64,000 nt of DNA, from NCBI GenBank assembly GCA_016716835.1, contig JADJUW010000001.1, forward strand, positions 310,001 through 374,000, in the 5' to 3' direction. Each line of letters begins with the position of its first letter. Position 1 is the first letter of the stretch. Below the pieces are notes generated by a model that saw nothing but the letters and a program-made list of their open reading frames with translations, was not told the DNA's origin and ran no database searches. This document shows, one piece after another, positions 50,927 to 59,391 of the stretch. Source of the DNA: Myxococcales bacterium (GTDB taxonomy: Bacteria > Myxococcota_A > Polyangia > Haliangiales > Haliangiaceae). The position numbers and the translations under genes were made by a program.

Positions 50927-53071
50927 CTATTTCGTGAACGACGTCGTCGACGTCACGACGTTGCCTGCGGCGTCAGCGACCCGCATGGTGAGCGTGTGGG
51001 CACCGCGGGGCAGGTCCGCCGGTAGCGTCGCGGTGACCGACTCGCGCAGGTCGTCATAGATGCCGTCGGCGGCGGCGCCAAACTGCCAGTCGCCGTCGTC
51101 GATGCTATAGGCCATCTCCGCGATCGCGCTCTGGCCGTCGCTGGCGGTCGCGCTGGCCTCGGCGCCCTTGACGACCATGCCCTCGAGCGCGGGCTTGGTA
51201 TTGTCGACGAGAAACCACGGTGAGACGCCAAGCGCGGTCTTGGCGGCGCCCGGGGGATTATGCGCCAGGTCAGATGCCGTCACCTTCACGCGGTACCACC
51301 CATCGGCGAACGTCTCCGTGTTCCATTCCCACTGCGTCGCCGTCAGCGGCGCGGTGCCGGTGTGTAGCTTGCGCCAGCTGCTATCTTTTTCTCGCTGGAC
51401 GGCCAGCGTGTAGCGAGTGTCATCGCTGTCGGCGTTGTCGATGGTCCACTTGATGCGAAGCAACGGGTTGCGCGCGCGGCCCCCGTGATCTTTGAGGGTG
51501 ACAAAGGTTTCTTTGCTCGTCGGCTCGACGCTGACCGACTCGATGCGTGTCGGTTGATTTTGCGGGGCGTAGTACAGCGCAAGGCGGCGCAGCGCGGTCC
51601 CGGCATCGCCCAGCGTCGCTCTGACCTGCACGTAGCGCCCGCTTGGGCTGCTTACCTTGCCCGAGCGCACGCCGGCGCCAGCTTCGGCAGGCTTACCAGG
51701 CGCCGCCCAGGCGCTCCAGCCGTCGTCGGGTTGGGCGGTGTTACCCGTGCGCGTTTCAACCTTGATGGCGCCCGCGGCCTGCCAATAGAGCCGGCCAAAT
51801 TGCGCCGAGGTTTTGGCGTCAAAAACCTCTGACACAAAGCGAGCGCTGCCGGCCCGCGTGGTCACGCGATATAACGCGGCGGCGTCGTCGCTGGTAAACC
51901 ACAGGCCCTTGCCATCAAAGCCCATATGCGAGATCGCGCGATCATCGGTGTCAAAGGCGCTGCCGACGCTGCCATCGGGCTCGACGATGTAGACGCGTCC
52001 CTTGTCGGCGCTGCCGACAAACACCGCGCCATCGCGATCGACCGCTAGCGACGTGACATAGGTTTGCGTCAGTGCGTGCAGCTGCTCCAGCGCCCCGGTG
52101 GCGCTAATCACGAACACCGCCCCTTTGCCCTTGCGGGCGTTTTTTCGCGGCGTTTCGCTACCGCTGCTGTCTTTCTCGGCGCCGGGTTTGCTGCCGAGCT
52201 CTGGCGTTTTCGCCACCTGACCGCGTGGGGCGCCAGGTTTTTCTTGCGCCTCGATCTGCGCAGCGGTCTTGGTGACGCCACTCGTAGGCTCGGCGACCTC
52301 GTTGGCCGCCACGATGATGCCGCGCGGCGACTCGACGATGGCAGAGATTTCATTGCCGGCAAAGTCGGCCATCGCGCGCGGCGTGCCGCTGCCTTCGAGG
52401 CGATAGACGATGGCGCGCTCGCTGGTGCCAAACCAGATGCTCTTGTCGCTCGCTAAGGTAATCGCGGTAATGCGCTTGTCGCCGCTGGCAAACGCGAGCT
52501 TGGCCGCGCCGCTGGTGGAGATAGCCCACAGCTGGCCCGTAGGCCCCGTTCCGGCATAGAGCGTCCCCGCTGAGGCCGCCAAGGCCCAAACGGTCTCGAC
52601 GTCCTTGATGGTGCAAAAGCTGGCCGCCTTGCCAGTGCGCGGGTCGAGCTTCCATACGACATTGCCCGGCAGCGTCGCGGCATACACGGCATCACCCCAG
52701 GTGGTGAGCGCGGTAATCGCGATGGCGCCGGGAATGGTCGCAAACGGCGTGGCCTTGTCGCCATCGATCTTATAGATGGCGCCCTTGTCGTCGGTGCCTG
52801 CGAGCACCGTGCCGCTGGCAAGGCGCACGGCAGCCCAAATGCCGTTGCCTGGCACGGTCACCCGCTTGGTGAGCCATCCGGGGCGCACCTCACCGGTTGA
52901 GGCGACATAGCCGTCTTGGGTGTCGCCGGCATCAAAGTGCGCAAAGGACTCGAGCGTCCAGGTTTGCGTTGGCGCCGCGGTGACCGCGCGCGGCGGCAGC
53001 AACATGGTCGCAAACGAGGTCAGGGCGAGGCTGGTGGTGACGAGATGCGCGAGGGCAGGTTTGGATTTCAT
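50927..53071 (-). CDS. Exported beta-propeller-like protein with C-terminal Ig-like domains
   Basis: A 714-aa protein with a signal peptide (SLALTSFATMLLPPRAVTAA). Residues about 60-410 contain repeated strands with the pattern of PQQ/WD-like blades (for example GTDDKGAIYKIDGDKATPFA; GTGPTGQLWAISTSGAAKLA; GTSERAIVYRLEGSGTPRAM; GSADKGRVYIVEPDGSVGSA). An Ala/Pro/Lys-rich insert is at about 255-300. Residues about 420-714 look like a concanavalin- or Ig-type region that ends with a fibronectin-like motif. It probably has an extracellular or outer-membrane location. It follows the S55 peptidase gene by 54 bp, so the two are likely one operon. Confidence 0.8.
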   Translation of the reverse strand: MKSKPALAHLVTTSLALTSFATMLLPPRAVTAAPTQTWTLESFAHFDAGDTQDGYVASTGEVRPGWLTKRVTVPGNGIWAAVRLASGTVLAGTDDKGAIYKIDGDKATPFATIPGAIAITALTTWGDAVYAATLPGNVVWKLDPRTGKAASFCTIKDVETVWALAASAGTLYAGTGPTGQLWAISTSGAAKLAFASGDKRITAITLASDKSIWFGTSERAIVYRLEGSGTPRAMADFAGNEISAIVESPRGIIVAANEVAEPTSGVTKTAAQIEAQEKPGAPRGQVAKTPELGSKPGAEKDSSGSETPRKNARKGKGAVFVISATGALEQLHALTQTYVTSLAVDRDGAVFVGSADKGRVYIVEPDGSVGSAFDTDDRAISHMGFDGKGLWFTSDDAAALYRVTTRAGSARFVSEVFDAKTSAQFGRLYWQAAGAIKVETRTGNTAQPDDGWSAWAAPGKPAEAGAGVRSGKVSSPSGRYVQVRATLGDAGTALRRLALYYAPQNQPTRIESVSVEPTSKETFVTLKDHGGRARNPLLRIKWTIDNADSDDTRYTLAVQREKDSSWRKLHTGTAPLTATQWEWNTETFADGWYRVKVTASDLAHNPPGAAKTALGVSPWFLVDNTKPALEGMVVKGAEASATASDGQSAIAEMAYSIDDGDWQFGAAADGIYDDLRESVTATLPADLPRGAHTLTMRVADAAGNVVTSTTSFTK

Positions 53072-53125
53072 GGTGGGCCTGAGGTGCCTAAACTGGGTAG
53101 CGGTCAGGAGGCGAGGTAGGGAAGG

Positions 53126-54958
53126 TTAGCGGCGAGGCGCGACGCGCAAGAGCAACGCCGCGCTGCCCATCATGGGGCGTGGCGATGGGGCGGTGCTGCG
53201 ATAGACGCTGCGAAAGGGTGCGAGCGCCCGGGTTGAGGTGAGGGGGGCGAGCTTGTCCGCAACCGACGCTGGTAAATCTCGCACGACGATGCCATCGAGC
53301 GTGGCGCCCTCGGTCGGCGACGAAATATTTACGACGAGCTGCGTACCCGGCACGAAGCCTCGCAAGAAGGCATAGAGCGAGGCGGCATCGGCGGGCGCGG
53401 GGACATCTGGGGCGACGCGTCCGCCGGGCAGGACCTCGAGCGCGATCTGTGAGCCAGCGAGGTGGGCGGGAATTTCGACCGCGACGCGGTCGGTGTAGAG
53501 CTTGTCGTATTTGCCGCGTGAGAGGACCTCGACCCAGTTCTTCTCTCCGGCGATGAGCATGCCCCCGCTGACGCGCATGTCGTAGATTTCGCTCGCTTCG
53601 CTGGAGAATTCGACGCTCGCCTTGATGCTGAGCCCCGCGATGGGCACCTTGATAAAGGGATTACGCATAAGCGGCGAAATCAGCCGCAGCGCGCGAAATG
53701 CGATCAGCGCGTCGGCGGCGCCGGTAGCCGAATAGGTCCAGTCGACAAAGGTAAGCGGCGGCAACCCGCGCAGTTGCAGCGTCGACTCGATTTTCAGCAC
53801 GACGTCACCGATGTCGGGCACATAGAGCTCCAGCGCGCTGACGGTGGCCGCCGCCGCAAGCGAGGCGGTCATCGATGGGTCTTGCATCACCTCGACGTTG
53901 AAGGTCTTGGTGAGGCGTTTGCCGCCCGAGGCAGGCAACGAGATCTCGATGCCCACCGGCAGCATCGCGCTGCGAAAGCGCGTATCGGCCATGATCATCG
54001 ATTGACGATCTTGCAAGAGCGCGCCGATTTCTCGTTGTGGCGAGGCGAGCACGAACGGAAAACTCGCTGCCGCGACGACCGCATGGACTTCGGCGGTCGC
54101 CACCGGGGCATACGCCTCACCACTTTGAAACATCGGATGCCCGAAGGCGAGCACCCGATCGCCGTCGATATACGAGACGGTGCCCGTGCCCGCGGCGGAC
54201 ATATCACCGCGAATCATGATGACCGAAATGGGGCCGCCCATGGTGAAGGCGGTCGGGCCTGTTTCGCTGCCCGTGCCCCCACCCCCGCCGGCGCGCATGG
54301 GCGTCACGTTGTATGGCGCCAACGCGTCCTGTAAGTACGCAAAGGCGCCGTCGCTGGCCCCAGAAATCGAAAGCGGCACCGACGCGTAGTAGCCCTCAAC
54401 GGTTGGGCGAGCCGGGCTTGGTGCGGCCGGAGACGCGGCGGCTATGGGCGCCGAGGTCGCGGTCGCGAGCATCTGCTGACCAAATTCGAGCCGGCCCATG
54501 GCAGCCGTTGGCGATCTGCTGATGCCGGGGCCATCAACGGCGCCAACGCCGGTCCCACGCGGCGTCACGAAGCCCTCTTCCAGCATATAGGCGATCGGGG
54601 TGCAGCCGCCAAAGGCTACCTTGTTAAATTGAAATCCATAGGAGAACGCACACATCAACTTGTTGTCGACGAAAATCGGGCTGCCAGACATGCCGCGCCA
54701 AAATCCGCTCACCGCCAACTTGGGGTCGCTCGACTTCAGGAGGATGATGTCCATTTTCGGCAAGAAGTTGTGCATGACGCTAACCACCTCGATCGAAAAC
54801 TTCTCTGGTGTCGATCCCGCAAACGTGGTGAGCCCATACCCTTGTTGCCCTCGCTTGACCTGTGCCAGCGGAAACAGCGGCGGCGGCGCGGCCGCAACCT
54901 CGACGGATTGCGCGGCGAGCAGGCAGACGATCGCCCAACCAAACACTAGCTGCTTCAT
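53126..54958 (-). CDS. Exported SpoIVB/S55-type serine peptidase-like protein
   Basis: A 610-aa exported protein (signal peptide residues 1-24). The S55 signature GMSGSPIFVDNKLMCAFSYG is at residues 89-108 (Ser91/Ser93), and DGDRVLAFGHPMFQSG near 265-280 brings His274. In Bacillus SpoIVB the His precedes the Ser; here the Ser motif comes first, so the order is reversed. Further parts are PREIGALLQDRQSMI-like regulation segments (SPQREIGALLQDRQSM) and a beta-rich C-terminal half. It is probably processed or active in the envelope. The downstream beta-propeller gene is the likely partner or substrate. Confidence 0.8.
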   Translation of the reverse strand: MKQLVFGWAIVCLLAAQSVEVAAAPPPLFPLAQVKRGQQGYGLTTFAGSTPEKFSIEVVSVMHNFLPKMDIILLKSSDPKLAVSGFWRGMSGSPIFVDNKLMCAFSYGFQFNKVAFGGCTPIAYMLEEGFVTPRGTGVGAVDGPGISRSPTAAMGRLEFGQQMLATATSAPIAAASPAAPSPARPTVEGYYASVPLSISGASDGAFAYLQDALAPYNVTPMRAGGGGGTGSETGPTAFTMGGPISVIMIRGDMSAAGTGTVSYIDGDRVLAFGHPMFQSGEAYAPVATAEVHAVVAAASFPFVLASPQREIGALLQDRQSMIMADTRFRSAMLPVGIEISLPASGGKRLTKTFNVEVMQDPSMTASLAAAATVSALELYVPDIGDVVLKIESTLQLRGLPPLTFVDWTYSATGAADALIAFRALRLISPLMRNPFIKVPIAGLSIKASVEFSSEASEIYDMRVSGGMLIAGEKNWVEVLSRGKYDKLYTDRVAVEIPAHLAGSQIALEVLPGGRVAPDVPAPADAASLYAFLRGFVPGTQLVVNISSPTEGATLDGIVVRDLPASVADKLAPLTSTRALAPFRSVYRSTAPSPRPMMGSAALLLRVAPRR

Positions 54959-55100
54959 TGCGAAAAATCATAGCGCCGCCCGGTAGGCGCGACCATCGCC
55001 ACGCCGTGATTCCGTTCACATTTGCGCGCCGCAAGCGGGCGGCGCCTGTTCAGTAGCGGCGCGGTGCGATGGGCAAAGCGTGCGGTTACATGTGGGTTTT

Positions 55101-55130
55101 TTGACATTTTTTTGTCAGCGCTTGTTTAGG
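55101..55130 (+). promoter_or_regulatory. Promoter with inverted repeat over the -35
   Basis: TTGACA (55101-55106) and TTTAGG (55125-55130) are 18 bases apart. The sequence tgaca-(T)6-tgtca (55102-55117) forms an inverted repeat over the -35, suitable as an operator. It would drive the HTH gene at 55208 and the following lipoprotein. Weak consensus at the -10 keeps confidence low. Confidence 0.4.
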
Positions 55131-55207
55131 CTTTGACACCGCCACTTGCGAAGGCCGCGCCGCGAGGGTGCGCCGGGACGGCACGGGTTGTGCAGTGGCA
55201 TCGTGGC

Positions 55208-55414
55208 ATGTACGCCGAAACTTGGAAATCGATCTCCGTCATGGTGCAGCGCTCGGAGCGGTGGTGTCGCTATATGGCCAAGCAAGCCGCGCGCCCGCTG
55301 CCGGTCTATAAGGTGGGCGGCATCGTGCGTCTCGATGAAAGCGACTTTCAGCGATGGATTGGCGAGCAGAAGCGGGCCAGCGCCTGCGAAACCCCGGCTA
55401 TTATGGCCGCGTGA
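55208..55414 (+). CDS. Small HTH (excisionase/MerR-like) DNA-binding protein
   Basis: A 68-aa protein from ATG 55208. A helix-turn-helix is followed by the wing segment LPVYKVGGIVRLDESDFQRWI, the hallmark of HTH_17/excisionase-type proteins. It could be an excisionase remnant or a local regulator. In-frame sequence upstream of 55208 exists but is not of HTH type. Its stop overlaps the start of the following lipoprotein gene by 4 bases, so it may control that gene. No integrase is present nearby. Confidence 0.7.
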   Translation: MYAETWKSISVMVQRSERWCRYMAKQAARPLPVYKVGGIVRLDESDFQRWIGEQKRASACETPAIMAA

Positions 55415-56505
55415 AAGGGTCGCCGCGCGTATCGCTGCCGTCGTGCCATGAGGAGGAGCCGGGGGCAGGGCCGTGGCCTAAGCCATGGCTCCTGGCAGCC
55501 GTCGCGCTCACCGCGCTTGGCGGGTGCCGCCGCCCAGCGGCGATAAACTCGCAGATTAGCAACGCCGACGATCGTGTGGCAGCTGAAGAGCCAACGGATG
55601 ATCTCATGCAAGCGCTGACGGCTGAGGTGCTTGAAGGCTATGAGCGCGGTAATGACCCGTTCGCGCCTGAGCTCGGCGATTATGTAGGGATAGGGGTGGG
55701 GCCGCGCGAGCTTTGGTCCGCGCCGGAGGATTTCTCGATGCCTCTGGCCATCTATGGCCGCGGCTACTCAAATCGGTTTACGGCCCACATCTCGACGCTC
55801 GGCTCATCGGGATGGGTCACCGATGACGTCAGTTGGCGAGTCGAGGTGTGTGGGCGCGTGCTGTCGATCCCGCTGCGCTACACCGCGGTCATGCGTCGCG
55901 ATGGCGAACGCTGGTATCCGTTGATGCAGCAGGTTTCCATCGCAACGCGCGACGTCGCCGCCGCGGACGCAACCGATGAGGCGGCGGCCGTCGCGGCGGT
56001 GAGCGGTCGAGTTCCGGCGCAGGCCCCACCACCCGAGCTTGATGGCACCATGGCGTTGGCGCTGGCGGGGCAGGCCGGCGCGTCGCTCGATGTGATCGGC
56101 CCGATGGCAGCGGCCACGGCGCGGCCAACTGCCGAGGCTGCCACGGGGCTGGTCGAACTCATCCAATCTGGTCGGGTGCTGGCCGGATCCGCGCAAGCGG
56201 GGGCGGTGGCGGCGCGCGGCGCCAAGGATGAAGGCGCCGTCGGATATTGGGTGGGCGTTATCCGCGTCGACGCCGCGGCCGCCCAACGTTTGTTCGCGGG
56301 GCAGGTGGTGGCGCCGGTTTCGTCGCCGACCGAGCTCGTTGGTGAGCTAGACCTCCGCGTCGCGGTCGTGCTGACCCAGCAAAAACAACAGTGGGTCGCG
56401 GCGCACCTGCACGTCTCGTTGGCGATTGGCTACGAACGCCTGGTTCGGCGCATGTTCGGCAGTCAGGTTGCCTCCCTTACGCCGCTTGATTTTGTGTGTG
56501 ACTAA
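55411..56505 (+). CDS. Lipoprotein of unknown function
   Basis: A 364-aa protein from GTG 55411. A Pro-rich head is followed by PWLLAAVALTALGGC, a lipobox. The mature part has strands (DYVGIGVGPRELWSAPEDF, FSMPLAIYGRGYSNRF), an Ala-rich central part (about 200-275) and a C-terminal beta segment (ELDLRVAVVLTQQKQQWVA). The end is against the structured element 2. It is co-translated with the HTH gene. Function unknown. Confidence 0.78.
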   Translation: MKGSPRVSLPSCHEEEPGAGPWPKPWLLAAVALTALGGCRRPAAINSQISNADDRVAAEEPTDDLMQALTAEVLEGYERGNDPFAPELGDYVGIGVGPRELWSAPEDFSMPLAIYGRGYSNRFTAHISTLGSSGWVTDDVSWRVEVCGRVLSIPLRYTAVMRRDGERWYPLMQQVSIATRDVAAADATDEAAAVAAVSGRVPAQAPPPELDGTMALALAGQAGASLDVIGPMAAATARPTAEAATGLVELIQSGRVLAGSAQAGAVAARGAKDEGAVGYWVGVIRVDAAAAQRLFAGQVVAPVSSPTELVGELDLRVAVVLTQQKQQWVAAHLHVSLAIGYERLVRRMFGSQVASLTPLDFVCD

Positions 56506-56628
56506 ACAGAACGCATTGAGTGGGGATCTTGCGGTGTACGGCTTCGCGAGCCTCGTTACAGCCAGACGGCTGCGCCTCGGCATCGCTGCAGGCGTGCACC
56601 ACAATTTCCTCCACCCACTGCGTTCTGT
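56506..56628. ncRNA. Long-stem structured element between convergent genes (element 2)
   Basis: Outer arms acagaacgca (56506) and tgcgttctgt (to 56628) are perfect and continue with a few mismatches. A second stem joins ttgcggtgtac (56529-56539) with gtgcaccacaa (56594-56604), one mismatch and one G-U. Inside are hairpins ggct/agcc (56540-56543 with 56549-56552) and agcc/ggct (56560-56563 with 56568-56571). The core agacggctg (56564) and catcgc (56581) match element 1. It begins at the end of the lipoprotein gene and ends 24 bases before the convergent gene's stop. Confidence 0.55.
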
Positions 56629-56651
56629 TCTTCGCCAATTTTTGTTTTGGA

Positions 56652-57548
56652 TTATGCGGTTATGTTTAGCGACCCGTCGCCCGCCGTCGCCTCGCGTTGC
56701 CCAAGCGTGGCGATATGCGGATCGGTGAGGTAGGTATCGGTGAGGCGATGCTTTTTCACGAAGATCCACCGCAGCGGCAACGTCACCAGACGCGCGATGC
56801 CGCCGATCAGTTTGCCGCCATAAGCTTCGAGCACCAGCGCGGTGCGTGCAAACGAGCCGAGCTCGGCCAGGGGCGCGGTCAAAACGCCCATGCGCAAAAG
56901 CCTGGTTTCGGCGCAGGCATTGGCATGCGCCAAAAATCGCGGCAGTTGCGACAACACGGGGTGACCTTGCGGCAATCGCGCCTCCATAAACCGCGCGAGG
57001 CGGGCGACGCCCCACATCGAAACCAAGGATAGGCCGAGCAGGCGGCGTCGCAGCCATGCCTTGCCGGCAATGGCGCGCATGGTTTGCTGTTCGCCAAACT
57101 CGACGTGACGCTCCTCTTGTTTGACGGCGCGGCGCAGGATCTCGACGGACGGGCCATGATCGAGGGTATCGATGATCGCGTAAAATGCGTTGAGCACAAA
57201 GCCTTCGCCTTGCGCCATTTCGAGCGCCACGTGCTCGGCCCAACCACCGCCCATCATGCCGGTGGCCAAGAACCGCACCGCAGGGTGGGCGGGACCGGGC
57301 TTGCATCCCAGCATCTGCATGATGCGCAGGAAATTTTCCACGTGCTGCATCTCTTCCAGCGACTGGCGGGCAAGAAAGCGCGCCGCGTCGTAGTCGGGCG
57401 CGTCATACAGCCAATGGCCAATTTGGATGCCGGTCACTTCGCCGTAGAGAAACTGGTTCATCATCCACTGCAAGGCCTCGCGATCGGCCACGGGGTCTAG
57501 CTTGGCGCCGGAAAAATCAAAAGTCAGTTCTTGGCGAGACAGCAGCAT
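56652..57548 (-). CDS. Ferritin-like diiron-type membrane-associated protein
   Basis: A 298-aa protein. Metal-ligand motifs resemble a ferritin-like four-helix bundle: GEVTGIQIGHW, SLEEMQHVENFL (ExxH), EMAQGEGFVLNAF and VKQEERHVEFGEQQ (second ExxH). These two ExxH motifs and extra Glu fit a diiron site. The C-terminal 80 residues are basic and hydrophobic. The activity could be oxygenase or oxidase-like; no substrate is suggested by neighbours. It is convergent with the lipoprotein across element 2. Confidence 0.75.
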   Translation of the reverse strand: MLLSRQELTFDFSGAKLDPVADREALQWMMNQFLYGEVTGIQIGHWLYDAPDYDAARFLARQSLEEMQHVENFLRIMQMLGCKPGPAHPAVRFLATGMMGGGWAEHVALEMAQGEGFVLNAFYAIIDTLDHGPSVEILRRAVKQEERHVEFGEQQTMRAIAGKAWLRRRLLGLSLVSMWGVARLARFMEARLPQGHPVLSQLPRFLAHANACAETRLLRMGVLTAPLAELGSFARTALVLEAYGGKLIGGIARLVTLPLRWIFVKKHRLTDTYLTDPHIATLGQREATAGDGSLNITA

Positions 57549-57610
57549 GGGCCAACTGTACTTGCGTCGGAGCGGAAAAGCACGCGGATCTGAGGGCCGC
57601 GGCGGGTGGC

Positions 57611-58957
57611 TTAGCCAGCGGCAAAAAGCCGCTGAGAGGCAGCGATGGCGTCGGAGCGCACGCGGGCCACGTCCAGGGTGAGCAGGCGCCGATCGCGCAC
57701 GACGAGCTTGCCGTCGACCGCGACATGGGTGACGTCGCGCCCGGTCGCGCTAAACGCCAAGAACGAGGTTGGATTGGCAAATGGCGTGGCCGTCAGCGAA
57801 TCGGTGGCGACCGCGATGACGTCGCCGCGCTTGCCAAGCTCGATCGTGCCGAGCTGATCGGCCATGCCCAGGCAGCGCGCGCCGCCGAGCGTCGCCATGC
57901 GCAGCACCGTCTCAGGGGCAATCGCGCGCGGATCGCGATGGCCGGCGTGCACGCGGTGCAGCAACGCCGCCAGCCGCATTTCGCCAAAACCATCGAGCGT
58001 GTTGTTGCAGGGGGCGCCGTCGCAACCGATGCCAACCGAGACGCCCGCGGCAAGCAAGGCCGGCACATTGGCGATGCCCGACGCCAGCTTGAGGTTCGAC
58101 GCGGGGCAGTGCGCGACGTTGGTGCCAGTGGATGCGAGCCGCGCGATGTCCTCTTGGCTAACGTGCACGCAGTGCGCCAGCACGACATGCGTGCCCAGCA
58201 GGCCCAGCTCGCCGAGGCAGTCAATATTGCTGCTGCCAAAGCGGGCGCGGACGAGCTCGACCTCGCCTGGATTTTCGCTGGCGTGAGTGTGCACCACGAC
58301 GCCGTGCTCACGGGCTAGCGCGGCGACCGCGCGCAGCAAGTCGTCGGTGCATGACAAGACAAAACGCGGGGCGAGCGCGGCCTTGATGCGCCCATCGCTC
58401 GTGCCATGCCAGGCGCCGATGAGGCGGGTCGCCTCGGCGAGCGAGGCGGCGGTGGTTTCGCGCAGCCCCTGCGGCGTGTGCGCGTCGGGTAGATCCATCA
58501 GCGCCTTGCCGATGCTGGCGCGCATGCCGGCGGTGGTCGCGGTTTCGAACACGGCGTCGGTGTGGTGCACGGAGGCCATGTCCATCATCGCCGTGGTGCC
58601 CGAAAGCAGCATCTCGGCGCAGGCCAGCGCCGAGGCGGCGCGCATGGCGGGCGCATCGAGCGCGGCCTCATAGGGCCAGATCACCTCGCGCAGCCACGGC
58701 ATGAGCTCTTGCGTATCGGCGCGGCCACGCGCCAAGGTTTGGCAGGTATGCACATGCGCCGAGACGAGGCCTGGCATGATCAGCATGCCGCGCGCATCGA
58801 CGACCTCATAGTCGCCGGTTTGCGGCAGGTACCGATCGTGCTCATCGCGTGCGATGTGCACGATGATGCCATTTGCCATCGCGAGGTCGCCGCGGACGAT
58901 GTGAAATTGCTCATCGAGCGTAACGATGGTGCCGCCCTGAAAAATAAGCTCAGCCAT
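57611..58957 (-). CDS. Amidohydrolase, SAH/nucleoside deaminase-like
   Basis: A 448-aa TIM-barrel amidohydrolase from ATG 58957. Metal motif HVHTCQTLARG, then HTHASENPGEVE, HCVHVSQED and GCDGAPCNN match the TRZ/ATZ and MtaD/DadD deaminase family. Family members deaminate S-adenosylhomocysteine, 5'-deoxyadenosine or other adenosine/guanine compounds. Position as the last gene of a nucleoside operon (cdd stop is 2 bases away) favours a nucleoside or base deaminase. A longer frame to 59452 overlaps cdd and is not credible. Confidence 0.88.
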   Translation of the reverse strand: MAELIFQGGTIVTLDEQFHIVRGDLAMANGIIVHIARDEHDRYLPQTGDYEVVDARGMLIMPGLVSAHVHTCQTLARGRADTQELMPWLREVIWPYEAALDAPAMRAASALACAEMLLSGTTAMMDMASVHHTDAVFETATTAGMRASIGKALMDLPDAHTPQGLRETTAASLAEATRLIGAWHGTSDGRIKAALAPRFVLSCTDDLLRAVAALAREHGVVVHTHASENPGEVELVRARFGSSNIDCLGELGLLGTHVVLAHCVHVSQEDIARLASTGTNVAHCPASNLKLASGIANVPALLAAGVSVGIGCDGAPCNNTLDGFGEMRLAALLHRVHAGHRDPRAIAPETVLRMATLGGARCLGMADQLGTIELGKRGDVIAVATDSLTATPFANPTSFLAFSATGRDVTHVAVDGKLVVRDRRLLTLDVARVRSDAIAASQRLFAAG

Positions 58958-58959
58958 GG

Positions 58960-59391
58960 CTACTGCCCCGACGCGAGCTGAGCGGGGGAGAAGCCTGCTG
59001 GCAACAATTCCGCAACCGTCCATTGGCGACGCTCGCCCGCGGGATTGAACGCGACGACAATCGTTGCCGACGGGTCGGCGCAAAATTCGGCCAAGACCTG
59101 CCGACACATGCCGCACGGTGAAGAGGGCGGGTGGCTGTCCGTGATGACCGCGATCGCATCGATGTTGCGGTGGCCGCGCAGCACGGCCGCGGCAATGGCA
59201 TTGCGCTCCGCGCACACGGCCAGGCCATAGCTCGCATTTTCTATATTCGCCCCGGTAAAGACCTCGCCGCCGGCCGCCAACGCGGCGCCGACGCGAAATC
59301 GGGAATAGGGCGCATAGGCGGCCTCCTGCGCCGATGTAGCCGCTTCTATAAGCGTCTCGATAAGTGGCGAGGTGGCGGCGGTTTTGCTCAC
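58960..59391 (-). CDS. cdd: Cytidine deaminase
   Basis: Deaminates cytidine and deoxycytidine to uridine forms. The 143-aa homotetrameric-type enzyme shows YAPYSRFRVGAAL, VFTGANIENASYGL, the zinc Cys and catalytic Glu in CAERNAI, and the zinc Cys pair PCGMCRQVL. It overlaps pnp by 4 bases and lies 2 bases before the amidohydrolase start. Works with deoA/pdp and pnp in salvage of nucleosides. Confidence 0.95.
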   Translation of the reverse strand: MSKTAATSPLIETLIEAATSAQEAAYAPYSRFRVGAALAAGGEVFTGANIENASYGLAVCAERNAIAAAVLRGHRNIDAIAVITDSHPPSSPCGMCRQVLAEFCADPSATIVVAFNPAGERRQWTVAELLPAGFSPAQLASGQ

